Position numbers and translations under genes: made by a program. 23,852 bases of DNA from Candidatus Methylomirabilota bacterium (GTDB taxonomy: Bacteria > Methylomirabilota > Methylomirabilia > Methylomirabilales > 2-02-FULL-66-22), in assembly GCA_016208645.1 (NCBI GenBank), contig JACQXP010000039.1, positions 1 to 23,852 on the forward strand, given 5' to 3'. Each line of letters begins with the position of its first letter. Positions within the stretch are counted from its first letter, which is position 1. The notes under the pieces are model-generated. The model ran no database searches, had not been told where the DNA came from, and worked only from the letters and a program-made list of their open reading frames with translations. This document shows, in pieces, positions 6,079 through 12,992 of this stretch.

Positions 6079-7059
6079 GGCACGGTCCCCCCTGCCGGAT
6101 TGGCCGATCGGATCCAGCTCGGCGAGGACGAGGTCCGGGAGCGGTATCGCCTCGCCTGCCAAACCGCGGTGGCCGACGACCTGACGGTCCTGATTGCCCC
6201 GGCCCTGGAGGAGGGGGCGTTTCAGATCCTGGCGGGGACAGGAGATCTGCGATCCGCGACAGGCTGCTCCCTGGATTCGGGAGTCCGGAAGATCTTCGTG
6301 CGTCCGCAGCCGCCGTCCCGGGAGGACCACCAGTCCTCGGACCTGGAGGAGCTGCTGCGCGAGGTGGCTGAGCCCGTGACGGAGGTACCGCTCCAGGTGC
6401 TCCGGACCATTCCGTCCCTCCTGCGGTCCGCCTCCGACGGTCTCACCCTCACGCGCTTCGACCAAGGGCTCCTGGCGCTGGAGGCAGGGGATACCAGCGC
6501 CCAGTCCTATGGGATGGCCTTCGACATCGGGACAACCACGGTGGTCGGGTATCTGGTGGATCTCTCGGGGGGCGAGGTGCTGGATACCGCCTCCAGCCTG
6601 AATCCCCAGTCCGCCTTTGGGGGAGACCTGATGTCCCGGATCGCCTTCGCGCAGGAGGGCCCGTCCAATGCCCGGCAGCTTCACGCGCGAATCCTCCAGC
6701 TCTTGAGCGGGCAGATCGAGGAGGTATGCGACAAGGCCGGCGTGAGCCGCGACCAGATCTACAAGGTGGTGGCGGTCGGGAACACGGCCATGCACCACCT
6801 GTTGCTGGGCATTGATCCCACCTACGTCGGCCAGGCGCCCTACGCGCCCAGCGTGCGGCGCAGCCTCCGGGTGACGGCACGGGAGCTTGGCCTCCGGGTC
6901 CACCCCAACGCCCCGGTGTTTCTCTTGCCCCTGGTGGCGGGCTTCGTGGGTGCGGATACCGTCGGAATGGTGCTGTCCACGCGGATCTACGAGAGCCGGG
7001 GGACGCGGATAGCCGTGGACATCGGCACGAATGGCGAGGTGGTCATCGGATCGCGGTAG
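6073..7059 (+). CDS. Open segment 1 of the activator: ferredoxin remnant, linker and first ASKHA lobe
   Basis: ATG 6073 (MPGTVPPAGL) opens the frame that carries the rest of the activator up to the TAG at 7057. It includes the fourth cluster cysteine, the linker with LTRFDQGLLALEAG, and the first phosphate loop DIGTTTVVG. If translated alone it would lack the Fe-S cluster domain and the second ASKHA lobe, so independent function is doubtful. Confidence 0.45.
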   Translation: MPGTVPPAGLADRIQLGEDEVRERYRLACQTAVADDLTVLIAPALEEGAFQILAGTGDLRSATGCSLDSGVRKIFVRPQPPSREDHQSSDLEELLREVAEPVTEVPLQVLRTIPSLLRSASDGLTLTRFDQGLLALEAGDTSAQSYGMAFDIGTTTVVGYLVDLSGGEVLDTASSLNPQSAFGGDLMSRIAFAQEGPSNARQLHARILQLLSGQIEEVCDKAGVSRDQIYKVVAVGNTAMHHLLLGIDPTYVGQAPYAPSVRRSLRVTARELGLRVHPNAPVFLLPLVAGFVGADTVGMVLSTRIYESRGTRIAVDIGTNGEVVIGSR

Positions 7060-7122
7060 GGTCTCACCGCCTGCTCAGCGCCGGCCGGGCCGGCCCTGGA
7101 GGGCGCCCAGATCCAGTGCGGC

Positions 7123-7779
7123 ATGCGCGGCGCCCACGGGGCCATTGACCGGGTCTGGATGGATCGGGACGTGGCGTACCACGTGATCGGCGATGGGCCC
7201 CCGCTGGGCGTGTGCGGGTCCGGCCTGCTGGATGCCATCGCGGGGATGCTCGATGCGGGCGTCCTGGACGCCTCGGGCCGGCTGCATCCCGAGCCACCGG
7301 GCCGAGTGACAGACGGCCTGCGCCGCCGCGTGACCGCGCTGCCCGGCGGGATGCCCGCGTTCGTCCTGGCGTTGGGCGCCGAGACGGCAGCCGGCAAGGA
7401 CATCCTGCTGACGCAGGCGGACATCCGGCAAGTTCAGTTGGCCAAGGGGGCCATCAAGAGCGGGATCGCCATGCTCCAGCGTCTTCGCGAGGCGCCGGAT
7501 GGACGGATCGAGGAACTGATGCTGGCGGGCGGATTCGGCAATTACCTGAATATCCGGAGCGCCATCCGGATCGGCCTCATCCCGAGTCTGCCGCAGGATC
7601 GGGTCAGCTACGTGGGGAATGCTGCCGCCCTGGGAGCACAGATGGCGTTGGTCTCCGAGACAGAGCGCCGGCGTGCGGACGATCTGGCGCGCCAGATCCG
7701 GCATATCTCCCTGGCAGACCACCCGGACTTCCAGGATGTCTTCCTGGAGGCGGTGACGTTTCCCGAGGCAGAGCGATAA
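7123..7779 (+). CDS. Open segment 2 of the activator: C-terminal ASKHA lobe
   Basis: Same frame as the preceding segment, after the amber codon. Homology begins at once after the TAG (GLTACSAPAGPALEGAQ) and continues through ATG 7123 to a TAA at 7777-7779. The nearest ATG is 22 codons into the conserved domain and has no clear Shine-Dalgarno. This argues that it is the tail of one gene rather than an independent gene. Confidence 0.45.
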   Translation: MRGAHGAIDRVWMDRDVAYHVIGDGPPLGVCGSGLLDAIAGMLDAGVLDASGRLHPEPPGRVTDGLRRRVTALPGGMPAFVLALGAETAAGKDILLTQADIRQVQLAKGAIKSGIAMLQRLREAPDGRIEELMLAGGFGNYLNIRSAIRIGLIPSLPQDRVSYVGNAAALGAQMALVSETERRRADDLARQIRHISLADHPDFQDVFLEAVTFPEAER

Positions 7780-7792
7780 ATCTCACGCCGAT

Positions 7793-7817
7793 GGAACCGC
7801 AGATGAACGCAGATTCA
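7793..7817. repeat. AACCGCAGATGAACGC mini-repeat (family A)
   Basis: GGAACCGCAGATGAACGCAG is a variant of the family A unit, placed just after the activator stop and before the minus-strand DUF2283 gene. Confidence 0.7.
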
Positions 7818-7857
7818 GACCGGGGGCACCATACGGCGAAGGCCAGCGGATCTTCGA

Positions 7858-8085
7858 TTACGCGGGGGCGGGTTCGGGGCCGGTGATGGGGAAGTCCAGG
7901 GTGATTTTCCCCAGCTCGGGGATCGGGATGCGGCCCTTCATGCCGATGATCTCGATGCCGTAGAGGCGGCCCTGCTCGTCCAGATCCACCAACAGGCCCT
8001 CCTCCACCTTCCGGGTCCGGGCCGACGTGCCGTCCTGGAACTTGATGTAGAGGGCATCGGCCTTGGCATCGTAGCTGATCTTCAT
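7858..8085 (-). CDS. DUF2283 domain-containing protein
   Basis: The 75-residue protein has the classic DUF2283 opening MKISYDAKADALYIKF. A V.EGL-LVDLDEQGRLYGIEIIG strand-turn-strand block and a PELGKITLDF tail follow. The biochemical role of DUF2283 is unknown. It is very often the second gene of a pair with a DUF4258 gene, an arrangement usually described as toxin-antitoxin-like. That is exactly the case here: its ATG (8085) overlaps the stop of the DUF4258 gene by four bases (ATGA), so the two should be translationally coupled. The overlapped start fixes the start codon. The pair is on the opposite strand to the corrinoid cluster and reads towards it. Confidence 0.88.
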   Translation of the reverse strand: MKISYDAKADALYIKFQDGTSARTRKVEEGLLVDLDEQGRLYGIEIIGMKGRIPIPELGKITLDFPITGPEPAPA

Positions 8086-8327
8086 GCGGGTGGTTCCTGC
8101 CAGTAGGCGGTGATGACCTGGATGTGGGTGCGGTGCCGCCAGAAGATGATCTCCAGCGTCCGCTTGTCCACCTGCTTCCGCGCGAGCCAGCGCTTCTCGA
8201 AGCTGGGGCCGAGGTAGTCCGGGGCGTCCAGCGTCGCCTGGATCTCGCTCTCGAGAATGCCCCGGTCCAGCATGCGCGCCAGGGCGTTGTTGGTGAACTC
8301 GACCTTCATGGCGTTACCCGGCCCCAT
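8082..8327 (-). CDS. DUF4258 domain-containing protein (putative toxin-like partner)
   Basis: This small basic protein of up to 81 residues follows the DUF4258 pattern: a helix NALARMLDRGILESEIQATLD, a central strand with basic residues (FEKRWLARKQVDKRTLEIIFW), and a final strand IQVITAYW. The fold resembles RelE/BrnT-type toxins, so an RNase-like role is possible but unproven, and no catalytic residue can be assigned. Two starts are possible: ATG 8327 (MGPGNAMKVEF) or ATG 8309 (MKVEF), the latter fitting the family N-terminus better. Neither has a strong Shine-Dalgarno. It is the first gene of the pair with DUF2283. Confidence 0.82.
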   Translation of the reverse strand: MGPGNAMKVEFTNNALARMLDRGILESEIQATLDAPDYLGPSFEKRWLARKQVDKRTLEIIFWRHRTHIQVITAYWQEPPA

Positions 8328-8380
8328 GAGGACGATGCGAGCAGATCACGGGCGATCCCTCGCGGCTTCAAGGATGAGCG

Positions 8381-8400
8381 TCCCTCCTGCCGGGGAGGGA
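8381..8400. terminator. TCCCTCC/GGAGGGA hairpin between minus-strand genes
   Basis: A perfect 7-bp stem (8381-8387 with 8394-8400) has a 6-nt TGCCGG loop. It lies downstream of the alpha/beta hydrolase and upstream of DUF4258 on the minus strand. No T tract follows on either strand, so intrinsic termination is only possible, not shown. Confidence 0.4.
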
Positions 8401-8490
8401 GTCTAGCACGTCTCGACCGGTCCAGGGAAGGGCCTGACGCCGGCGTGCCTTTGCCCGGCCTCCTTGTCGTGGTATAAGAAGCCCGGTCCA

Positions 8491-9324
8491 CTACAAGCGC
8501 TCCAGGAAGCGAGCCCAGGCGTCGAAGTACGGCTGGCCCCCCACGATGTAGGTGTCGTTGTGGCGGGCCCCGCGGATCTGGTAAAAGGTCTTGGGCTCGC
8601 TGGCCGCGTCGAAGAGGCGGCGGCCCTGCTCGTAGGGGACCACATCATCGCGGTCCCCGTGCAGGACGAGGAGAGGCACCCGGATCTCCCGAATCTTGCT
8701 CAGCGAGTCATACTTGGTCCGCAGCAGGCCGCCCACCGGCAGGAACGGCAGGCTGGCGCGGGCCATGTCCCCGATGGAGGTGAAGGGCGTCTCCAGGATC
8801 AGGCCGGCCGGCGGATGGTGCCGGGCGGCCTCCACCGCGATGGCGGCCCCCAGGGACCGGCCGAAGTAGATCAGCCGGGTCCGGGCCAGATCCTGTCGGC
8901 CCCTCAGGTAGGCCAGGGCCCCGTCGGCGTCGCGGTAGGTCGCCTCTTCCGACAGGTCGGAATGGCCTCCGGCACTTCGGCCGTAGCCGCGATAATCGAA
9001 GATGAAGATATTGAGGCGCAATAGCCGGTGCAGGTGCTTGATGTTGTCCACCCGGTGGCTGATGTTGCCCGCGTTGCCGTGGAACCAGACTAGGGTGAAC
9101 CGGGCATCCGGTGCGGGGACCAGCCAGCCGTGAAGCCTGACGCCATCTCCGGCCGAAAACCAGACGTCCTCGTAGGCGATCCCCTCGCTCCGCGGGGTCA
9201 TCTCGATGGCCCGTTCCGGGACGTAGATGAGATATTTCTCCAGGCCCAGGAACATACCCGTCCCCAGAATGCCCGCCAGGAGCAGCGGGACGCGCCAGGC
9301 CATCGTCCGTAACGGGGGAGTCAT
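8491..9324 (-). CDS. Alpha/beta hydrolase, membrane-anchored (BEM46/ABHD13-like, serine aminopeptidase S33 group)
   Basis: From the preferred start it has about 277 residues. A hydrophobic segment at about 8-27 (WRVPLLLAGILGTGMFLGL) should anchor the protein in the membrane. The alpha/beta-hydrolase core follows: oxyanion region WFHGNAGNISH (80-90), FDYRGYGRSAG (109-119), nucleophile elbow G-R-S-L-G with Ser157, acid in HGDRDDVVP (Asp226), and His255 (GARHND). This is the standard layout of the BEM46/ABHD13-like family, whose substrates are mostly undefined esters or acyl compounds. The ATG at 9324 is chosen because GGGGAG lies five bases upstream. ATG 9366 would add 14 residues unlike the family. 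It diverges from the SirB1-like gene with an 86-bp gap in which I could not identify clear promoter boxes. Confidence 0.87.
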   Translation of the reverse strand: MTPPLRTMAWRVPLLLAGILGTGMFLGLEKYLIYVPERAIEMTPRSEGIAYEDVWFSAGDGVRLHGWLVPAPDARFTLVWFHGNAGNISHRVDNIKHLHRLLRLNIFIFDYRGYGRSAGGHSDLSEEATYRDADGALAYLRGRQDLARTRLIYFGRSLGAAIAVEAARHHPPAGLILETPFTSIGDMARASLPFLPVGGLLRTKYDSLSKIREIRVPLLVLHGDRDDVVPYEQGRRLFDAASEPKTFYQIRGARHNDTYIVGGQPYFDAWARFLERL

Positions 9325-9410
9325 GAGTTCTCCCCACAGCATGCCAGAGCGGCCCACGGGCGGCAAGGGATAAACGTTCCAGTCTCCGCTGAACCTCGCG
9401 ACGAACGATT

Positions 9411-10265
9411 ATGGCAATGCACCCCGCCGAGACCCCACCGCCGTGCCGTCTCGACTTTGCCCGGCTGGTCAGCCAGCCCGAGACCGCGGTTGACCTTGCC
9501 AAGGCCGCGCTCCTCATCGCCAAGGAAGAGTACCCGTCGCTCGAGGTGGATCGGTACCTCTCCCATCTTGACGGCATGGCCGCCGAGGTCCGGGATCGCG
9601 TCTGCTGTGCGGAGGATCCCCACCGGCTGATCGCCGGCATCGGCGACTACCTGTTTCGCGAGCAGGGGTTCCGCGGCAACGCCGACGATTACTACAACCC
9701 GCGGAACAGTTTCCTGAACGACGTCCTGGACCGGCGGACCGGCATCCCCATCACGCTGTCCACGGTGTACATGGAAGTGGGCCGGCGCCTCGGCGTCCGT
9801 TTGCACGGCGTGGGCATGCCCGGGCACTTCCTGGTCAAGTACGTCGGACCGGACGAGGAGATCGTGGTTGACCCCTTCAGCGGGGGGGCGATCCTGTCGC
9901 CGGCCGACTGCCAGCGTATCCTGGACCGGATCTACGAGGGGAAGCTGGCCTTCGAGCCGCGCTTTCTCGCGGCCCTCGGGACCCGCCAGATCCTGGCCCG
10001 GATGCTCAACAACCTCAAGGCGATCTACTTCGGGACCCAGTCCTACGCCAAGGCCCTGAGCGTGGTGGAGCGCCTGTTGATCCTGGAACCGGAGGCCCCC
10101 ACCGGGATCCGCGATCGTGGATTGCTGCTGTCCCAGCTCAAGCGATACCCGGAGGCGATGAACGAGCTGCAACAGTACCTGAAGCTGGCGCCGGCGGCCG
10201 AGGATGCCCAGGCGATCCGGGACCACCTGCGCTCCATCCGGCAGCGCGCGGCGTCGCTGAACTGA
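9411..10265 (+). CDS. SirB1-family transglutaminase-like/TPR protein
   Basis: The 284-residue protein matches the SirB1 (DUF1347-type) family. Early helices with a LIAKEEYPSLEVDRYL motif are followed by FREQGFRGNADDYYNPRNSFLNDVL and RRTGIPITLSTVYMEVGRRLGV. A transglutaminase-like core follows, with GVGMPGHFLVKY and VDPFSGGAILSPADC. The C-terminal ~90 residues form TPR-like helices (NNLKAIYF...YAKALSVVERLLILEP). The His in PGHF and the Asp in VVDPF are conserved; I see no cysteine at the usual transglutaminase nucleophile site. Function in most bacteria is unclear, with reported links to gene regulation in enterobacteria. It is followed by a family A mini-repeat and then the adenosyltransferase gene on the same strand. 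Confidence 0.87.
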   Translation: MAMHPAETPPPCRLDFARLVSQPETAVDLAKAALLIAKEEYPSLEVDRYLSHLDGMAAEVRDRVCCAEDPHRLIAGIGDYLFREQGFRGNADDYYNPRNSFLNDVLDRRTGIPITLSTVYMEVGRRLGVRLHGVGMPGHFLVKYVGPDEEIVVDPFSGGAILSPADCQRILDRIYEGKLAFEPRFLAALGTRQILARMLNNLKAIYFGTQSYAKALSVVERLLILEPEAPTGIRDRGLLLSQLKRYPEAMNELQQYLKLAPAAEDAQAIRDHLRSIRQRAASLN

Positions 10266-10276
10266 GCAAAACGCAT

Positions 10277-10311
10277 GCAACCGCAAATGAACGCCAATAC
10301 ACGCGAATGGG
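10277..10311. repeat. AACCGCAAATGAACGC mini-repeat overlapping an ATG (family A)
   Basis: The repeat GCAACCGCAAATGAACGCC followed by AATACACGCGAATGGG ends inside the candidate ATG (10307) of the next gene. That ATG is therefore part of the repeat consensus (CGCGAATGG), an argument against its use as the start codon. Confidence 0.75.
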
Positions 10312-10318
10312 AGAGCGG

Positions 10319-10861
10319 GTGAAGATCTACACGAAGACGGGGGACAAGGGAGAGACGGGGCTGCTCGGCGCTGCGCGGGTGCGGAAGAATGCCCTGCGGG
10401 TCGAGGCCTACGGCGAGGTGGACGAACTGAACGCCAGCCTCGGCTTCACCTGCGCGGCGCTCGCCGACCGGGAGTTGGCGGGGCTGCTCGTGGATATCCA
10501 GCGGGATCTCTTCGCCGTGGGGGCGCAGCTCGCCGATGTCCGGAAGGGCAAGGCGAAGGCAATGGAGAAGGCCGCCCTCCCCGAGCAGAAGGTGGCCGAC
10601 CTGGAGCGGACCATTGACCGGATCGAAGAGCAACTCCCACCGCTGAAAACCTTCATCCTCCAGGGGGGCTGCGAGGCGGGAGCGCGGCTGCACCTGGCCC
10701 GGACCGTCTGCCGGCGGGCCGAGCGGCGGATCGCAGCCCTGGCGGAGAAGGAAAAAGTCTCACCCACCCTCCTGGCGTACATGAACCGGCTGTCGGATCT
10801 CCTCTTCGTCCTGGCGCGGCTGGTGAACCATCGCGCCGGCACGCCGGAGATCGCCTGGTGA
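10319..10861 (+). CDS. pduO: Cob(I)yrinic acid a,c-diamide/cob(I)alamin adenosyltransferase, PduO type
   Basis: The enzyme transfers the 5'-deoxyadenosyl group of ATP to cob(I)alamin. The PduO/MMAB signature is complete: KIYTKTGDKGETGLL at the N-terminus (ATP site), YGEVDELNASLG, QRDLFAVGAQLA, then an FILQGG segment and the C-terminal RLSDLLFVLARLVNH. The start is probably GTG 10319, with GGAG five bases upstream, giving MKIYTKTGDKG as in most relatives. ATG 10307 lies inside a family A repeat and has no Shine-Dalgarno. Length of about 180 residues is normal. It makes adenosylcobalamin rather than methylcobalamin, so it serves corrinoid supply generally and is not specific to the methyl-transfer cluster 3 kb upstream. 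The DoxX-fusion gene starts 10 bp after its stop, suggesting an operon. Confidence 0.9.
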   Translation: MKIYTKTGDKGETGLLGAARVRKNALRVEAYGEVDELNASLGFTCAALADRELAGLLVDIQRDLFAVGAQLADVRKGKAKAMEKAALPEQKVADLERTIDRIEEQLPPLKTFILQGGCEAGARLHLARTVCRRAERRIAALAEKEKVSPTLLAYMNRLSDLLFVLARLVNHRAGTPEIAW

Positions 10862-10871
10862 GGGGCTCCTG

Positions 10872-12155
10872 ATGGAGGTGCGCCGGCCGGAAGACGAACA
10901 GGTCCCGCTCCTCCTCCGGGTCGGGCTGGGTGTGGTGTGGGTCTATGAGGGCCTGGTCCCCAAGCTCCTCGCCCCGAGCCCTGATCTCCTGTCGCTGGTG
11001 GCCCGCCTTCAGCCGCTGCCTGGGAACCCCGGGGCCTTCCTCAGAGCCGCGGGCGTGTTCGAGATCCTGCTGGGCCTTCTCCTGATCCGGGGATGGATGG
11101 TCCGATCGGTTGCGGCCGTCCAGTGCGCGCTCCTCGTCATGATCACCATCGGCATCGGGCTCGCCGCGCCGCATGCCCTGGTCCATCCGGCGGGGGCGGC
11201 CTCCAAGAATGTGGCCCTCCTGGCAGCCAGCCTGTGCCTCGTGTTTCTGGGCAGCGGGCGGGACGTTCCCTCCCGCACCTCCTGGCGGGACCGCGCCGTT
11301 CCCCTGATCCTCCGCCTGGGCCTGGGGTTCATGTGGATCTACGAAGGCGTTGTCCCCAAGTGGCTCTTCCTCAGCCCGGCCGGGATCGAGATCGTCGCCC
11401 GCACGGGGCTGGTGCCATTCCACATCCCGGCGTTCCTGAAGCTGCTGGGAGTCGCGGAAGCGGCGCTGGGCTTCACGATCCTGGCCGGGCTGTGGGTTCG
11501 CGGAATGGCCGTCCTCCAGGCGGGGCTGCTCGGCGCCTTCACGGCGATCCTCGGTTGGACCTCGCCTGCCACCCTGGCGGACCCCCTGGGAAGCCTGTCG
11601 AAGAATCTGGGCTTGCTGGGCGGAGCCCTGGCCCTCTACCGGACGGGGAGTGGTCCGTGGGCGGTGGGGGCGTGGCTCGCGCCGAGCCCCACCTGGCGGC
11701 GATGGCTGCTGCTGATCAGCCTCCAGTGGAATCGCCTGATCGAGATTGCGGCCGCGGAGGTCTACCGGGTGCAGGCCCGGGCCGCGGTGGATCCCAACAC
11801 GCACGGCCTCCTGGAGAAGCTCGCGCTGGACGAGGTGAATCACGGCCAGGATCTGGCCTCCCTGATCCGCCGACATGGGGGCCGACCCGTTCCCGTGGCC
11901 CCGATGTGCAGGGCCCTGGGATGGATCGCTGGAGGTCTCACGGTCATTCTCGGCACGCGGGCGTCGCTCCGTCTTGACCTGTGGCTGGAGGAGCGCGGGA
12001 CGTCCCTGTACCCCTGGAGCGCGGGGCTGCTCCCGCCAGAGGCCGGGATCACCGCCCGGTCTCTGCTGGCCATGCAGAACCAGGAGGCGCAGCACGTGCA
12101 CCTGCTGCGCGATCACCTGCGGGCCATGCGGGCGGCGAGCAGGAAACGGCGATAA
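10872..12155 (+). CDS. DoxX-like/DoxX-like/ferritin-like (COQ7-type di-iron) fusion protein
   Basis: This 427-residue protein has three parts. Residues 12-128 and 143-257 are tandem copies of a four-helix DoxX-like membrane domain: WVYEGLVPKLL versus WIYEGVVPKWL, GVFEILLGLLL versus GVAEAALGFTI, and AASKNVALL versus SLSKNLGLL. Residues 280-420 are a ferritin-like domain with E-V-N-H at 321-324, E-A-Q-H at 405-408 and an earlier Glu296 (AAAEVYRVQ). This ExxH spacing is typical of COQ7/demethoxyubiquinone hydroxylase-like carboxylate-bridged di-iron proteins. DoxX-like proteins occur in quinone-linked redox systems, so a membrane redox or quinone-modifying role is an inference. Good ribosome-binding site: GAGGGG six bases before ATG. 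The SDR gene follows after 10 bp. I do not recognise this architecture as a characterised protein. Confidence 0.75.
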   Translation: MEVRRPEDEQVPLLLRVGLGVVWVYEGLVPKLLAPSPDLLSLVARLQPLPGNPGAFLRAAGVFEILLGLLLIRGWMVRSVAAVQCALLVMITIGIGLAAPHALVHPAGAASKNVALLAASLCLVFLGSGRDVPSRTSWRDRAVPLILRLGLGFMWIYEGVVPKWLFLSPAGIEIVARTGLVPFHIPAFLKLLGVAEAALGFTILAGLWVRGMAVLQAGLLGAFTAILGWTSPATLADPLGSLSKNLGLLGGALALYRTGSGPWAVGAWLAPSPTWRRWLLLISLQWNRLIEIAAAEVYRVQARAAVDPNTHGLLEKLALDEVNHGQDLASLIRRHGGRPVPVAPMCRALGWIAGGLTVILGTRASLRLDLWLEERGTSLYPWSAGLLPPEAGITARSLLAMQNQEAQHVHLLRDHLRAMRAASRKRR

Positions 12156-12165
12156 GGGAGCGGCC

Positions 12166-12945
12166 ATGCGTCTGCTACAAGATCGTGTCGCCCTGGTCAC
12201 GGGTGGGAGCCGGGGCATCGGCAAGGCCATCGCCAGGGCCCTGGCAGAGCAGGGGGCGAAGGTGGCCATCTGCTCCCGCGACGCCGAGGCGGTGCGCCAG
12301 GCCGCCGATGAGATCTCGCCGGGCGGCGGACGGGTCCTGGCGTTCCAGGCGGACGTCGCAGAGAAGGCCGATGTTCGCGCCCTGGTGCGGGGGATCGTCT
12401 CACGATGGGGGCAGATCCACGTCCTGGTCAACAATGCCGGGATCAACGCCCGGATCCCCATTGATGCCGAGGACGAGGCCCGCTGGATCCAGATCCTGAC
12501 CGTGAACGTGGTGGGCGCCTACTATGTGACCCGCGAGGTCTTGCGATCCATGCCCAACCACGACGGCGGGCGGGTCATCAATATCTCCTCCGTCCTGGGA
12601 CGGTTCGGCGTGCCCGCCTACACGGCCTACTGCACCGCGAAGCATGGCATCATCGGCTTCACGCGGGCGCTGGCCTTGGAGGTGGTGGGGCGGGGCATCA
12701 CGGTGAATGCCATCTGCCCGGGGTGGGTCGAGACGGACATGGCGCACCTCGGGATGCAGGAGACGGCCGCGGCCCTGGGCATGGGCCCCGAGGAATTTCG
12801 CAAGCAGGCTCTGGCCATGGTCCCGATCCAGCGCATCCTGGACCCGAAGGAAGTCGCTGACCTCGCCGTGTACCTGGCCTCGGATGCGGCGGTCGGGATG
12901 ACCGGGCAGGCGATCAATATCTGCGGTGGGCAGATCATGTCCTGA
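12166..12945 (+). CDS. SDR-family NAD(P)-dependent oxidoreductase
   Basis: This is a classical short-chain dehydrogenase/reductase of 259 residues. The cofactor motif is TGGSRGIG at 12-19, NNAG at 89-92, catalytic Asn114 (TVNVVG), Ser142 (INISSVLG), Tyr155 and Lys159 (YCTAK), then the CPGWVETDM segment and a C-terminal TGQAINICGG. Arg/Ser after the second strand (CSRD) hints at NADP preference. The substrate cannot be read from sequence; FabG-like reductases, polyol dehydrogenases and quinone reductases share this pattern. AAGGGAG five bases before ATG 12166 fixes the start. It is 10 bp behind the DoxX fusion, so they are probably co-transcribed. Its last codons lie in a hairpin that is imperfectly duplicated just downstream. 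Confidence 0.9.
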   Translation: MRLLQDRVALVTGGSRGIGKAIARALAEQGAKVAICSRDAEAVRQAADEISPGGGRVLAFQADVAEKADVRALVRGIVSRWGQIHVLVNNAGINARIPIDAEDEARWIQILTVNVVGAYYVTREVLRSMPNHDGGRVINISSVLGRFGVPAYTAYCTAKHGIIGFTRALALEVVGRGITVNAICPGWVETDMAHLGMQETAAALGMGPEEFRKQALAMVPIQRILDPKEVADLAVYLASDAAVGMTGQAINICGGQIMS

Positions 12946-12990
12946 CTGCCCACCGTGGCTCTGCGGCGGGCAGGTGATGTCCTGACCGCC
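12921..12990 (+). repeat. 30-bp imperfect tandem duplication of the SDR gene 3' end, each copy forming a hairpin
   Basis: 12921-12950 (CTGCGGTGGGCAG..., containing the TGA stop) recurs at 12961-12990 with 26 of 30 bases identical. Copy 1 forms CGGTGGGCAG/CTGCCCACCG (12924-12933 with 12946-12955) with the stop codon in the 12-nt loop. Copy 2 forms CGGCGG/CCGCCG (12964-12969 with 12986-12991). The T-to-C change at 12927/12967 falls in the stem and keeps pairing possible in copy 2. Confidence 0.75.
12924..12955 (+). terminator. Hairpin overlapping the SDR stop codon
   Basis: A perfect 10-bp GC-rich stem with a 12-nt loop contains the end of the SDR reading frame (TGA at 12943-12945). No T tract follows, so it may be a weak or factor-assisted terminator, or an mRNA 3'-end stabiliser. 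Confidence 0.45.
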
Positions 12991-12992
12991 GA

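Larger units (their letters stand above)
5939..7779 (+). pseudogene. RACo-like reductive activator of corrinoid proteins, disrupted by a frameshift and an in-frame TAG
   Basis: Domain order is that of RACo/RamA-type activators with DUF4445: an N-terminal [2Fe-2S] ferredoxin, a linker, then an ASKHA ATPase fold (AFDIGTTTVVGYLVDL, VAVGNTAMHHLLLGI, AVDIGTNGEVVIGSR, VCGSGLLDAIAGML, LAGGFGNYLNI). Known relatives use ATP to return Co(II) corrinoid to Co(I). Two lesions are visible. First, the ferredoxin start is in one frame (ATG 5939) while everything after about 6078 is in another, and about eight residues holding the third cluster cysteine (normally C-x2-C after GRC) are missing. The fourth cysteine (YRLACQ) remains. 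Second, TAG at 7057-7059 replaces exactly one codon in the family motif GSR-x-x-L-x-ACS, with perfect homology resuming in the same frame. The 5' end is also duplicated upstream. Decay, sequencing or assembly error, or recoding are all possible. I favour decay or error. Confidence 0.8.

Noticed and set aside
7057..7059. Pyrrolysine insertion as the default reading of the TAG
   Set aside because: TAG ends other genes in the window, no pyl genes are present, the MtmB homologue has no TAG, and the gene has an independent frameshift. Kept only as a possibility to test.
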